DNA of 64,000 nt from Leuconostoc citreum. Lineage in GTDB: Bacteria; Bacillota; Bacilli; Lactobacillales; Lactobacillaceae. Shown piece by piece: positions 1 to 6,731 of this stretch (the first letter of the stretch is position 1; each line of letters opens with the position of its first letter). A program made the position numbers and the translations under genes. A model generated the notes under the pieces. That model was not told the origin of the DNA. It worked only from the letters and a program-made list of their open reading frames with translations, and ran no database searches. Location of the stretch: contig NZ_PUFH01000004.1 in the NCBI RefSeq assembly GCF_004354555.1, positions 310,001 through 374,000 on the forward strand, written 5' to 3'.

Positions 1-88
1 AAAGTAAAGTAATAATTTTATAATTGTTGATGATTGCAATTTTCAATAAAAAGAACTATAACTGAGGTGTAAGAAAGGGGCCCATAAA

Positions 89-298
89 ATGGCAGATGAA
101 AAATATCAAATGTTAGATCTTCCGATGAACGAGGTGTTTGATTGGAGTGAGGACAAAACCCCATTACGTGACGCTCTATGGAACCATTATATGAATACAA
201 GTAATAAGGATACCTTATCAACATTGAATCATATGAATGCATTTAAAACAATGAGCGGGGATGAAATTAAGGTAGAAGCAGAAAAAGTTTTGCACTAA
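89..298 (+). CDS. Small hypothetical protein (69 aa)
   Basis: A short acidic soluble protein with no membrane segment, signal peptide or motif that I recognise. The ATG at 89 has a Shine-Dalgarno-like AAAGGGG eight bases upstream, and the frame is followed at once by a strong hairpin terminator, so it looks like a real single-gene unit. Its function is unknown. Confidence 0.6.
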   Translation: MADEKYQMLDLPMNEVFDWSEDKTPLRDALWNHYMNTSNKDTLSTLNHMNAFKTMSGDEIKVEAEKVLH

Positions 299-316
299 GC
301 CAAAATAGCTTTTGCT

Positions 317-361
317 AAATAAACGGTTAACATTGTTTGTCAAATGTTGGCCGTTTATTTT
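317..361 (+). terminator. Rho-independent terminator after the 69-aa gene
   Basis: The arms AAATAAACGG..AACATT and AAATGTT..CCGTTTATTT pair around a short loop and run into a T tract. It ends the transcript of the gene at 89-298 just before the tRNA promoter. Confidence 0.75.
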
Positions 362-395
362 TGACGCTTTTTTAATTGTTGTTTTATTTTACTGG

Positions 396-424
396 TTGAC
401 GAGCGGTACTTTTTTCTGTATACT
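396..424 (+). promoter_or_regulatory. Promoter of tRNA-Glu
   Basis: TTGACG (396-401), a 17-base spacer and TATACT (419-424) form a near-consensus vegetative promoter. The predicted start, near 431, lies a few bases before the tRNA. Confidence 0.75.
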
Positions 425-437
425 TATATCTTGTTAT

Positions 438-509
438 GGCGCTATGGTCAAGTGGTTAAGACGTCGGCTTCTCAGGCCGAAATCGAGGGTTCGACTCCCT
501 CTAGCGCTA
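438..509 (+). tRNA. tRNA-Glu (anticodon CTC)
   Basis: A complete 72-nt cloverleaf can be folded: acceptor GGCGCTA/TAGCGCT with one G:U at the first pair, a D arm of the usual tRNA-Glu type (GTC...GAC), anticodon stem TCGGC/GCCGA with loop TTCTCAG, and T arm GAGGG/CCCTC with loop TTCGACT. The anticodon at 471-473 is CTC, which reads GAG. The discriminator is A and CCA is not encoded. The common bacterial isoacceptor has UUC, so this is the accessory species. It has its own promoter and terminator. Confidence 0.93.
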
Positions 510-522
510 TTATATTGCAGAG

Positions 523-562
523 CGGTGCATCTAGTTTGAAAAAACTTGATGTATCGTTTTTT
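523..562 (+). terminator. Terminator of tRNA-Glu
   Basis: CGGTGCATC pairs with GATGTATCG through two G:U pairs, with an inner AGTTT/AAACT helix, and is followed by a T run. It sits 14 bases after the tRNA. Confidence 0.65.
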
Positions 563-896
563 GTTATGAAAAACGTTGCACTGTATTTCATACAAAATGG
601 GAAACATTTTAAATAGGCAAGGCAGCAGTGTAATAGCTATAGAATCCGAAAAAATTTTAAGGGTCAACTATGATAAGTACAGGGCCGACTTATTAAAAGG
701 GGCGGGGTGTTTAATTTTATTGTCTTTTAAAGCGAACTAACAGGCAAATTAAGTACTTTAGAACTAAGGTAGTGTATTGCTATTTAGACCATGAATGTGT
801 AAATAGCAGCGCCTAAATCGGCTCTTAGAGTGTTTAGTAGCATTGAAATTTTAATGTATACTGTACTAAGTATAAAGTTATGAGTGGGGAAGTATT
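563..896. other. Intergenic stretch with no gene seen
   Basis: I see no open frame with a ribosome binding site between the tRNA terminator and the gene at 897. The last 50 bases are AT-rich and contain TATACT, which could serve as a -10 for that gene, but no convincing -35 accompanies it. Confidence 0.5.
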
Positions 897-1139
897 ATGT
901 TATTGAATATTATTTATTGGTTCGTTATTTGTCTGTTAATTGTAGTTGGTGCATTGTTAATTTATAAAAGTTATAAGTATCGTAATGTGAACCTAGCTTG
1001 GTGGGATTACCTGCTATATTTTTCTGTGTTTATCTTATGGATTGTGGTGAAGAAAAGTGTTGATATTACATACCTGGTTTCTTTAATTACTACACTAGCT
1101 GTTCTGTATTTGCTGTTAGCCACTGACAAAAAGAGTTAA
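897..1139 (+). CDS. Small integral membrane protein (80 aa)
   Basis: Three hydrophobic segments (about residues 3-23, 38-52 and 58-75) are separated by short charged turns such as KSYKYR and VKKSVD, and a charged tail follows. There is no signal cleavage site and no family I can name. The ATG at 897 has a purine-rich TGGGGAAG upstream. It is a lone gene ended by a hairpin at 1149-1185. Confidence 0.6.
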   Translation: MLLNIIYWFVICLLIVVGALLIYKSYKYRNVNLAWWDYLLYFSVFILWIVVKKSVDITYLVSLITTLAVLYLLLATDKKS

Positions 1140-1148
1140 TAAAAAAGT

Positions 1149-1185
1149 CATGCCCTAGATTAAAACTAGCGCGTGGTTTTATTTT
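1149..1185. terminator. Bidirectional terminator
   Basis: CATGCCCTAG and CTAGCGCGTG pair with one C:C mismatch. A T-rich tract follows on the plus strand and an A run precedes it, giving a T run on the minus strand. It can serve both the gene at 897-1139 and the convergent gene ending at 1201. Confidence 0.6.
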
Positions 1186-1200
1186 GTATATGTGGATAAA

Positions 1201-1611
1201 TTACTTTGTTTCACAGCCAACAATAAATTTTTCAAAATCTTCTAAGCTACCTTTAAATGATTTGACGTTATCCAAAAAATAGAACGTTGATGTTAGGTCA
1301 AAATTCTCTATTTCATTATTAACATCTAAAATATATATTCTTTTCTTTAGAGCAGTGGCAATACCAAATTCAATGTTAGATCCTTTACCACTAGGAAAGA
1401 TGAACACGAGAAAGTCAGCTCGTTCAACACCTTGTAACTCTTCGTTAGCAATCTTATGCAACGTTTCAATGGAGTCCGATCTCTTATTTAACGTCCAGTT
1501 GTAGGTGCGTAAAAATGATGAGTGTTCTAGCATAACAGATAAATTATTAATTAATTCTGCATATCTAAAGGAACCAGCAATATAAAATTTTGTTTTCTTA
1601 TTTTGAGACAT
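1201..1611 (-). CDS. Nucleoside 2-deoxyribosyltransferase family protein
   Basis: This 136-residue protein has the Rossmann-like layout of the nucleoside 2-deoxyribosyltransferase fold: FYIAGSF at residues 8-14, then an E...GVERADFLVF segment and GKGSNIEFGIA, which carries the family's conserved Glu. Proven members swap bases between deoxynucleosides in salvage, and other members of the fold bind or cleave nucleotides. I start it at ATG 1611 because AGGAG lies six bases upstream; the longer frame has no such site. It stands alone. The substrate cannot be read from the sequence, so the specific enzyme name is an inference. Confidence 0.7.
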   Translation of the reverse strand: MSQNKKTKFYIAGSFRYAELINNLSVMLEHSSFLRTYNWTLNKRSDSIETLHKIANEELQGVERADFLVFIFPSGKGSNIEFGIATALKKRIYILDVNNEIENFDLTSTFYFLDNVKSFKGSLEDFEKFIVGCETK

Positions 1612-1665
1612 ACCATACTCCTTGAACAGTATTATATAAATTGAACAGAGACATCGATACGGCAT

Positions 1666-2066
1666 TTAAATTATCTTAATAAACATGATAATGAATTATC
1701 GATACTCAATTTTACAGTTACGCAAGCAAAGCAGCCATTCAAGGTCAAAAAATTGTTAGTAAATGTTAGTGTGCAACCGAAGTATTTTCGAGTATGGTAA
1801 TACCAACAAATATATATACATATATTTATAGGCGTTTTTAACTGTTGCTATCAATCGCTATATAGGTTGTTACAAAGCTTTTAACAGCGCGTGATTTCGT
1901 TATATCAAAGAAGGTTAAATTTAGCATTGCAAATTTTTACTTTCCTAACGAGTAGAAAAATACAACAAATATTATATGAGACACTCCTAATATACTGTTA
2001 TCATAAATAAAAAAACACGATAACTTATTTATTTCTCGTCCGTATTTTTTATTTAAAGCTTGGCAA
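1666..2066. other. AT-rich gap without a gene
   Basis: Both strands are crowded with stop codons and contain a TATATATACATATAT run near 1811-1825. I find no ORF with a ribosome binding site, no RNA gene and no clear repeat. It separates the host genes from the phage-like relic. Confidence 0.5.
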
Positions 2067-2091
2067 GTATGTACGCACTCCGTGAGTGCTT
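2067..2091. repeat. Short hairpin repeat, copy 1
   Basis: This 25-base unit contains the palindrome GCACTC-CGT-GAGTGC and differs from 2499-2523 at a single base. Here a T run follows on the plus strand, so it could act as a terminator in that direction, although no plus-strand gene lies upstream. The second copy is part of the leader of the gene at 2095-2454, so this one looks like the remnant of another leader. Confidence 0.6.
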
Positions 2092-2094
2092 TTT

Positions 2095-2454
2095 TTAATA
2101 AGAATTGTGTTGATACTCAAAGTTACCGTTTAAGATAGACGTAATTATAGCTCCAATAAATAGGAAATATAGGGCTATAAAAGCAATGCCAATGATAAAT
2201 TGAACAATACCAGCTCTGTTCCATGTGGCTTGTACCACCTTAAAAGTTTCTACATCTTTATAGTCGCCTTTTTGCCAAGCCCATTCGTTCCCTTTAAAAC
2301 CGCATACGAACATCCAAATAAAATTAAATCCAGGAATTAAGCACAACAAAGGTAAGTAAGTTTTGTTTCCAATACCCCAGAAGATGTTGTACATAAATGC
2401 TCCCCAATTCCAGCCTTTAACTTCTGCTGGTACGATAGTGCCATTTTCATCCAT
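2095..2454 (-). CDS. DUF2628-like membrane protein (119 aa)
   Basis: The GWNWGAFMYNIFWG motif, the FKGNEWAWQKGDY motif and the closing VVQATWNRAGI helix are typical of DUF2628-like small membrane proteins. There are two or three hydrophobic helices (about residues 21-47 and 88-110). I start at ATG 2454, which follows AAGGGG; an upstream in-frame TTG would add 13 residues that belong to a duplicated leader. It lies downstream of a membrane gene and an XRE repressor on the same strand, where lysogeny modules of LAB phages often hold superinfection-exclusion genes. That role is only an inference. Confidence 0.65.
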   Translation of the reverse strand: MDENGTIVPAEVKGWNWGAFMYNIFWGIGNKTYLPLLCLIPGFNFIWMFVCGFKGNEWAWQKGDYKDVETFKVVQATWNRAGIVQFIIGIAFIALYFLFIGAIITSILNGNFEYQHNSY

Positions 2455-2463
2455 AATGAAATG

Positions 2464-2502
2464 ATTCCCCTTAATGCTTTTAACGTGGTTCAATGCACGT
2501 AT
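2464..2502 (-). repeat. Duplicated gene leader, copy A
   Basis: The leader of the gene at 2095-2454 shares its ATTCCCC...AATGCTTTTAACGTG...TGCACGTAT framework with 2737-2774, the leader of the next gene upstream. Both would place the same GGGG ribosome-binding region 11-12 bases before the start codon. On this copy the adjacent GCACTC hairpin is kept. Confidence 0.6.
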
Positions 2503-2523
2503 GTACGCACTCTGTGAGTGCTT
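2499..2523. repeat. Short hairpin repeat, copy 2
   Basis: One base different from 2067-2091. It contains GCACTC-TGT-GAGTGC and lies between the two membrane-protein genes at the 5' end of the downstream gene's leader. Confidence 0.6.
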
Positions 2524-2728
2524 AGCTAGTCAATTTATATGTTAGATATTTTGCGCCACTAAAAATAGTTAACAAAGTAAATACAAACGCCATTGACCAG
2601 TTGAGTGAGATCTCATTTTTAGATATAGTTAGAGAAAAACTAAAGTCAAGTCCATGTTGATAGACTGTATACAGTGTTAGTAAGGCAAGTAAAAATGTGA
2701 TAATCAAATAGAGTGTAGTTTTTTTCAT
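2522..2728 (-). CDS. Small membrane protein (68 aa)
   Basis: Two transmembrane helices are visible, about residues 5-21 (YLIITFLLALLTLYTVY) and 42-58, in a protein with a Lys-rich start. I choose ATG 2728, which follows GGGGAATG; the longer reading begins inside the repeated leader. No family is recognised. It lies between the XRE repressor and the DUF2628-like gene, all on the minus strand, so the three may be co-transcribed. Confidence 0.55.
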   Translation of the reverse strand: MKKTTLYLIITFLLALLTLYTVYQHGLDFSFSLTISKNEISLNWSMAFVFTLLTIFSGAKYLTYKLTS

Positions 2729-2736
2729 GAATATAC

Positions 2737-2774
2737 ATTCCCCAATAATGCTTTTAACGTGATTCTGCACGTAT
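2737..2774 (-). repeat. Duplicated gene leader, copy B
   Basis: Partner of 2464-2502. It lacks the GCACTC hairpin present beside copy A but keeps the downstream CTAGCTAGTCA-like sequence. Confidence 0.6.
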
Positions 2775-2849
2775 ATTGCCCTAGCTAGTCATTGCTTTTA
2801 TAGAATTAGAATCAATTAATTCAATATAAATAGTCCAATTCATTGACTT

Positions 2850-3218
2850 CTATTTTCGATCCTCACGTAACATCTTCACAAATGCAAGGATAGATTTTTT
2901 ATAGTCCTCAGATAATTCTTTTCCCTCAAAAGACATAACTAGTTCATCATCATCTAAATCCACATGTTTTTTGCCCTCTCGAATAGCAGAACCGCTGTGA
3001 ACTGTTTTAAACGCGTTGTCAGTTTTGCCTTGTAAATAGTCTACCGTGGTATCCAAAGCGTTAGCAATGAGTGATAACATTGCATAAGAAGGAGTATATT
3101 TGTCAGTTTCAATTTGTGCAATGCTTGAACGTGAAGAGTTAACTAATTCAGCTAGTGAAGTCTGAGTTAGTTTTTTTATTTTGCGCTGTTGTTTCATGCG
3201 TTCTGAAGTTACAGACAT
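2850..3218 (-). CDS. XRE-family (phage CI-like) repressor
   Basis: Residues 7-62 form a Cro/CI helix-turn-helix domain (QRKIKKLTQTSLAELV, SSRSSIAQIE, YTPSYAMLSLIANAL). The rest is a short acidic and basic tail with no peptidase or autocleavage domain, so at 122 residues it is shorter than a full lambda-type CI. The start at 3218 has GAGGTG five bases upstream. It is divergent from the decayed gene at 3482, as CI and Cro/early genes are in temperate phages. It probably represses its own and the divergent promoter. Confidence 0.8.
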   Translation of the reverse strand: MSVTSERMKQQRKIKKLTQTSLAELVNSSRSSIAQIETDKYTPSYAMLSLIANALDTTVDYLQGKTDNAFKTVHSGSAIREGKKHVDLDDDELVMSFEGKELSEDYKKSILAFVKMLREDRK

Positions 3219-3298
3219 ATTAGCACCTCGATTAAATGTTAAGTATTTATAAAGAACTTAATTAAAAACAAAAATTAATTAAGAAACTTTAAAACGTA

Positions 3299-3310
3299 TT
3301 GTGCAGTGAA
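3299..3310. promoter_or_regulatory. Candidate repressor operator 1
   Basis: TTGTGCAGTGAA recurs at 3369-3380 with one change, in the divergent region between the XRE repressor and the decayed early gene. Its position and repetition suggest an operator; no binding data support it. Confidence 0.3.
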
Positions 3311-3368
3311 CTAACAAAAGTTATAGTTTTATTATTGAATGTTAGTTTAAAAAACATATAGTGTTTGC

Positions 3369-3380
3369 TTGTACAGTGAA
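3369..3380. promoter_or_regulatory. Candidate repressor operator 2
   Basis: TTGTACAGTGAA, the second copy of the repeat described at 3299-3310, exactly 70 bases further on. Confidence 0.3.
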
Positions 3381-3481
3381 TATACACATATCATACCAAA
3401 CAAACAATACCATTTAAAGGTAAGTAAGGGTATTTAAGCGTAAGCGTGAACCATTAGAATCCAAAGAAATAGGAGAGTACC

Positions 3482-3734
3482 ATGACAGTATCAAACGCCT
3501 TATTTAACGAGACATCAATAATTAAGGACACAAAAAGTGCTTTTGGGGAATGTTGAAGAAAGATTAGCACACTCACTGGTGAATGGTGCTAACTGTGAGA
3601 GAGCATTTTGATGTGAGTCTAAGAATGTTAATAATTGGAAAAAGTAGTGACTTATCACAGGTTATAAACATGACGAAATTATGATTTATGGTATTAATGC
3701 CATTGAACGTGAATGATTTAAAGTAACGCAATAG
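3482..3734 (+). pseudogene. Decayed early gene of a phage-like element
   Basis: An ATG with a good AGGAG opens a frame of 24 codons that stops at 3554-3556. Shifting frame at 3552 continues a protein-like reading (VEERLAHSLVNGAN, then CESKNVNNWKK, then HDEIMIYGINAIERE) interrupted by TGA, TAG-TGA and TGA before a final TAG. This is the pattern of one frameshift plus several nonsense mutations. The family is not recognised. Its place opposite the repressor suggests an early phage gene. Confidence 0.6.
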
Positions 3735-3739
3735 AAAGG

Positions 3740-3845
3740 ACGGCAGAGCATAAGAAGGCAAAAAAGCACATCCCTGAGCGACTAAACTAACGGATGAGCT
3801 TTGCTACAATGCCTGATACGTGGCTTTTGCTAAACACATTTCAAT
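3740..3845 (+). pseudogene. Second decayed reading frame
   Basis: A protein-like reading (AEHKKAKKHIPERLN, stop, RMSFATMPDTWLLLNTFQ) ends in tandem TAA codons that overlap the start of the 58-residue ORF. Overlapping genes of this kind are usual in phage early regions. There is no start codon with a ribosome binding site, so the call is tentative. Confidence 0.3.
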
Positions 3846-4022
3846 ATGGAAGATAATAAGAAGATAGAATTACATATTACACTGACGCAAGCCAACTACA
3901 TTAACTCATTATTTGATAGACCAATGTTTGCCATTGATTTAAACAAAAAAACGTTTCGACCTGTTAATGATGTTCGTTTTTACGATTGGTTACAAAACCT
4001 TGCGCAAGGGGAACAAGAATGA
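3846..4022 (+). CDS. Small phage-like protein (58 aa)
   Basis: An intact frame from ATG 3846 to TGA 4022 encodes a soluble protein with a KIELHITLTQANYINSLF start and a DVRFYDWLQNLAQGEQE end. The composition is that of a real protein, but I see no good Shine-Dalgarno sequence, and the genes before it are broken. It is probably a leftover early gene of the same element, possibly no longer expressed. Confidence 0.45.
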   Translation: MEDNKKIELHITLTQANYINSLFDRPMFAIDLNKKTFRPVNDVRFYDWLQNLAQGEQE

Positions 4023-4114
4023 TAGGCTTTAAGCTTCGTGTTTGAGAGACGGTGTTGAGTGATAGGAGGGGGTTCGATAAGTATTAATGACCAATCTTTT
4101 AGTGTCATAAGCAA

Positions 4115-4169
4115 AAATTAATCAATTTAGCGCGCTATTGAAAACATGGCGCGCTAAATTGATTAATTT
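4115..4169. repeat. 21-bp perfect inverted repeat
   Basis: Arms at 4115-4135 and 4149-4169 are exact reverse complements (AAATTAATC...GCGCGC against GCGCGC...GATTAATTT) around a 13-base loop. There is no T run on either side. It lies 80 bases beyond the end of the minus-strand gene at 4251 and could end that transcript, or be the remains of a mobile or phage recombination site. Confidence 0.75.
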
Positions 4170-4250
4170 CGTAAGCGTAATATTATGTCTGCGTTTTAAT
4201 GCAATAGTAAGACGGGTTATAATTAGGTTTTATGATAAATGAAATCGTAA

Positions 4251-4511
4251 TTATAAGGCGGTTAAAAAAGCAATGAGCCCAAAAATAATACCAGGAAAGT
4301 TAGCGAGTGCAACTGGAATATCTCGCTGATCCTTATATAAAGCATAGACAACCCATAATAAGCAGTTAATGGCTGCAACTAAAGGTTGAATGGGGTTACC
4401 CTTGGATCCTGATAAGTTATCCATTATCTGAGGAATGTATGATACATACATCATGATGGCCATAGCGGTGGCCACCCAACTCAGATATCGGATAAATCGT
4501 TTCTTTTTCAT
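4251..4511 (-). CDS. SemiSWEET / PQ-loop family membrane protein
   Basis: This 86-residue protein has three helices, the SYIPQIMDNLSG segment carrying the PQ motif in the first, and NCLLWVVYALYKD in the second. That is the half-transporter layout of bacterial SemiSWEETs, which dimerise to move sugars across the membrane. I start at ATG 4511 because GGAGG lies five bases upstream; the longer reading has no such site. It is monocistronic. The substrate is unknown. Confidence 0.8.
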   Translation of the reverse strand: MKKKRFIRYLSWVATAMAIMMYVSYIPQIMDNLSGSKGNPIQPLVAAINCLLWVVYALYKDQRDIPVALANFPGIIFGLIAFLTAL

Positions 4512-4604
4512 AATAGCCTCCATGAGTCGAATGATACAACAACTTTTATATAAAATCAAGTGAAACATGTAACAAATAAATGATTAAAAAATAATTAAAC
4601 ACTG

Positions 4605-4650
4605 AAAAAAGCGATATTTACAGGGATGAAATTGTAAATATCGCTTTTTT
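4605..4650. terminator. Strong bidirectional terminator
   Basis: An 18-bp perfect stem (AAAAAAGCGATATTTACA and its complement) surrounds a 10-base loop, with A and T runs at the two ends. It lies just past the end of the minus-strand gene at 4669-5343. Confidence 0.85.
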
Positions 4651-4668
4651 AATTTGTTACAATATAAA

Positions 4669-5343
4669 CTAATTGTTGACTACTTGTTCGAAACCATTCT
4701 TGATGGCATCATTTTGTGTTTCTGTAAAGATTAAATCATCACCATTAGTTGTCCGAGAAACATAGACTTTGGGTTGATTATTTTGAATAACAAATAAATA
4801 AAGTGCACGATTAAATGTACCTTGCGCGCCAACGTTTCCAGCAGCTGCTGCGACAACTTTTATAGGCGCATCACCTGAACCGTCTGGTGACCAAGTTGGT
4901 GTCACGTTCATGTTATCAAACTTAATATGATTATTATATTTACCGCTTGTTAGTGCCTCTGGAAATTTGACGCCATATAGATCTGGCGTTTTATTATCAT
5001 AGGTACCATCAAATTTTTGGTTCATTTGTGATTGCCAGCTTTGCATGAAAGTTGATAGTTCTTTTTGCTTCTCTAAACGCCAACCTGCATTGACGTGACT
5101 ATGATTTTCATCTTTACTATCTGCTGTATTAGGGCCAGTGACGACAGATGTTGAAGAACTGGCGGTAGATGGCAATATAATAGAATCAGCTTTTTTTTCA
5201 GGTGATGCTCTATGCGATTTTGTTACGGCATTCTGTGTTGCATGTGGCTTATTATTGTTGCCGTAAATGAGTAATGAACTCATAGCAATAATGATGACTA
5301 TAATGGTACTTACAGCGATAATGATTTTCTTTTTAAATGACAT
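4669..5343 (-). CDS. DUF4767-like exported protein (224 aa)
   Basis: An N-terminal signal anchor (about residues 5-27) is followed by a Ser/Thr-rich linker (about 30-85), then a C-terminal domain starting near WRLEKQKELSTFMQSW and ending in LIFTETQN. That domain has the pattern of DUF4767 proteins of lactobacilli, which are exported and of unknown function. There is no lipobox Cys. ATG 5343 has GGGAGAG upstream and gives a typical Lys-rich signal start. It is monocistronic, with a terminator at 4605-4650. Confidence 0.65.
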   Translation of the reverse strand: MSFKKKIIIAVSTIIVIIIAMSSLLIYGNNNKPHATQNAVTKSHRASPEKKADSIILPSTASSSTSVVTGPNTADSKDENHSHVNAGWRLEKQKELSTFMQSWQSQMNQKFDGTYDNKTPDLYGVKFPEALTSGKYNNHIKFDNMNVTPTWSPDGSGDAPIKVVAAAAGNVGAQGTFNRALYLFVIQNNQPKVYVSRTTNGDDLIFTETQNDAIKNGFEQVVNN

Positions 5344-5544
5344 GTTAACGCTCTCCCATAACAACGAATTATATTTAAATTATATCATGAATGTTACTAA
5401 AACGTTACATTTTAATAAAATATAGTCGTGTCTTCTGACTGCATCAGTGTGAACAAACAAAGTGAGCAAATATACTGTCTCAATCATGATAGCATGTTAA
5501 ACTAAATGTATATCAAGCAATCTTTCATAAAGGAGAACATCATC

Positions 5545-5763
5545 ATGTCAATTGAAGAAAAATTTGATAGCGCTAAAGACAAGATCGTTGGTAAGGCTAA
5601 GGAGTTAGAAGGTAAGCTAACTGGTGATAAAGTACGTGAAGCCGAAGGTAAAGCCCAAGGCGTTGTAGGTAAAGCAAAAGATGCTGTCGCTGATGTGAAA
5701 GATGGCGTCAAAGAAGCTGTTAAAGATTACAAAGAAGACAGCAAAAAAGAAATTGATAAGTAA
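5545..5763 (+). CDS. CsbD family stress protein
   Basis: A 72-residue, highly charged, Lys-rich protein with the KIVGKAKELEGKLTGD motif and repeated GKA..V blocks of CsbD/YjbJ proteins. These are abundant small stress-induced proteins of unclear biochemical role. AAAGGAG precedes ATG 5545, and the 13 extra residues of the longer frame are not CsbD-like. It is monocistronic and ended by a hairpin directly downstream. Confidence 0.88.
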   Translation: MSIEEKFDSAKDKIVGKAKELEGKLTGDKVREAEGKAQGVVGKAKDAVADVKDGVKEAVKDYKEDSKKEIDK

Positions 5764-5784
5764 GCAGTAGCTAAAAAAGTAATG

Positions 5785-5820
5785 AAAAAGCGCGTTGTCA
5801 AAATTGGCAACGCGCTTTTT
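5785..5820 (+). terminator. Terminator after csbD-like gene
   Basis: AAAAGCGCGTTG pairs with CAACGCGCTTTT, followed by more T. Confidence 0.8.
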
Positions 5821-5872
5821 CATTTCATCTTAATCCAACAAAATGTTAGCATAGAAACTAAAGGAGATTAAG

Positions 5873-6502
5873 ATGTATACGAAACGATTTGTGCAACTAT
5901 TCGTTATTTTTCTTGTGACAATGTTTATTGCCACGTTTATTTTGCAACAATTAAACATACAGGGATATGTTTATCAAGCATTAACCTTGACGATAGTGGG
6001 GTATATTATTCTCACAATTCCACTGACCATTTTGACCATATTAAAGCAACGCAAAAAATTTAATAATTCGACGTCGAACCAGTCAAAAGACATGCTACAA
6101 AAGACATTAGAGACGTTGGAAAATGTGATGGTGCTATCAACCGTATCTGAAAGTAAGGCGCTAACAACCAGTGTGATTACTTTCAAGCAATCACGGAGTG
6201 AATCAAATGTTTTTTACCTTGTTACAGCTGGTGACACACAACGTGTAGCACAAATAAGAGCGACAGGACGGGCCGCGTTTACGACATGGTATCAAGCGAA
6301 GACAGGGCAGCGTATCAGTTCGAATCAAGTCACTGCTACAATTATTGACGACAGAGAGTTACAACATACGTTAGATAAACACCCAGAAATTAAAGAATTA
6401 TCAGATGATTTTAGTCATCAAGTGATTATTAAATTGCGTGTGCATACTTTAATCATTGAGTCCTTTAGAGACCAGCCACGCGTGATGACTTTTGAAAATT
6501 GA
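5873..6502 (+). CDS. Membrane-anchored PNPOx-like (FMN split-barrel) protein
   Basis: Two N-terminal helices (about residues 7-25 and 34-57) and a basic linker precede a C-terminal domain (about 75-205) with the pattern of pyridoxamine-phosphate-oxidase-like split barrels: VMVLSTVSESKALTTSVI, VFYLVTAGDTQRVAQIRA, RAAFTTW. Such domains bind FMN, F420 or haem and often appear in general stress proteins. The fusion to a membrane anchor is less common. AAAGGAG lies before ATG 5873. Ligand and activity are unknown. Confidence 0.6.
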   Translation: MYTKRFVQLFVIFLVTMFIATFILQQLNIQGYVYQALTLTIVGYIILTIPLTILTILKQRKKFNNSTSNQSKDMLQKTLETLENVMVLSTVSESKALTTSVITFKQSRSESNVFYLVTAGDTQRVAQIRATGRAAFTTWYQAKTGQRISSNQVTATIIDDRELQHTLDKHPEIKELSDDFSHQVIIKLRVHTLIIESFRDQPRVMTFEN

Positions 6503-6534
6503 CTAGGTTGATGTAGAAATTACTTTGTGATAAA

Positions 6535-6568
6535 AAATAAAAACAACTTGTGAATAGCTTTTTATTTT
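6535..6568 (+). terminator. Weak terminator
   Basis: AAATAAAAA and TTTTTATTT can pair around a 15-base loop. It is AT-only and may be a weak stop after the gene at 5873-6502. Confidence 0.35.
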
Positions 6569-6731
6569 GTTAATCGTTTGCTTTTATTTATATGACTTAT
6601 CTGGCTAATATAATTTGTGAATTAGTGTTATAAAAGTTAGTGAAAAAACTTTTATTTTGATATTAGAAGGACTATAATGAAATTGTTGTTAAGTAGTTAT
6701 GCAATCTGTATTGAAAGAAAGGTCGAAAAAC

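Noticed and set aside
2850-4170. tRNA-Glu as the attachment site of the phage relic
   Set aside because: I looked for a copy of the tRNA 3' end beyond the relic and found only GGGTTCGA near 4067, too short to be an att repeat, and no integrase is present.
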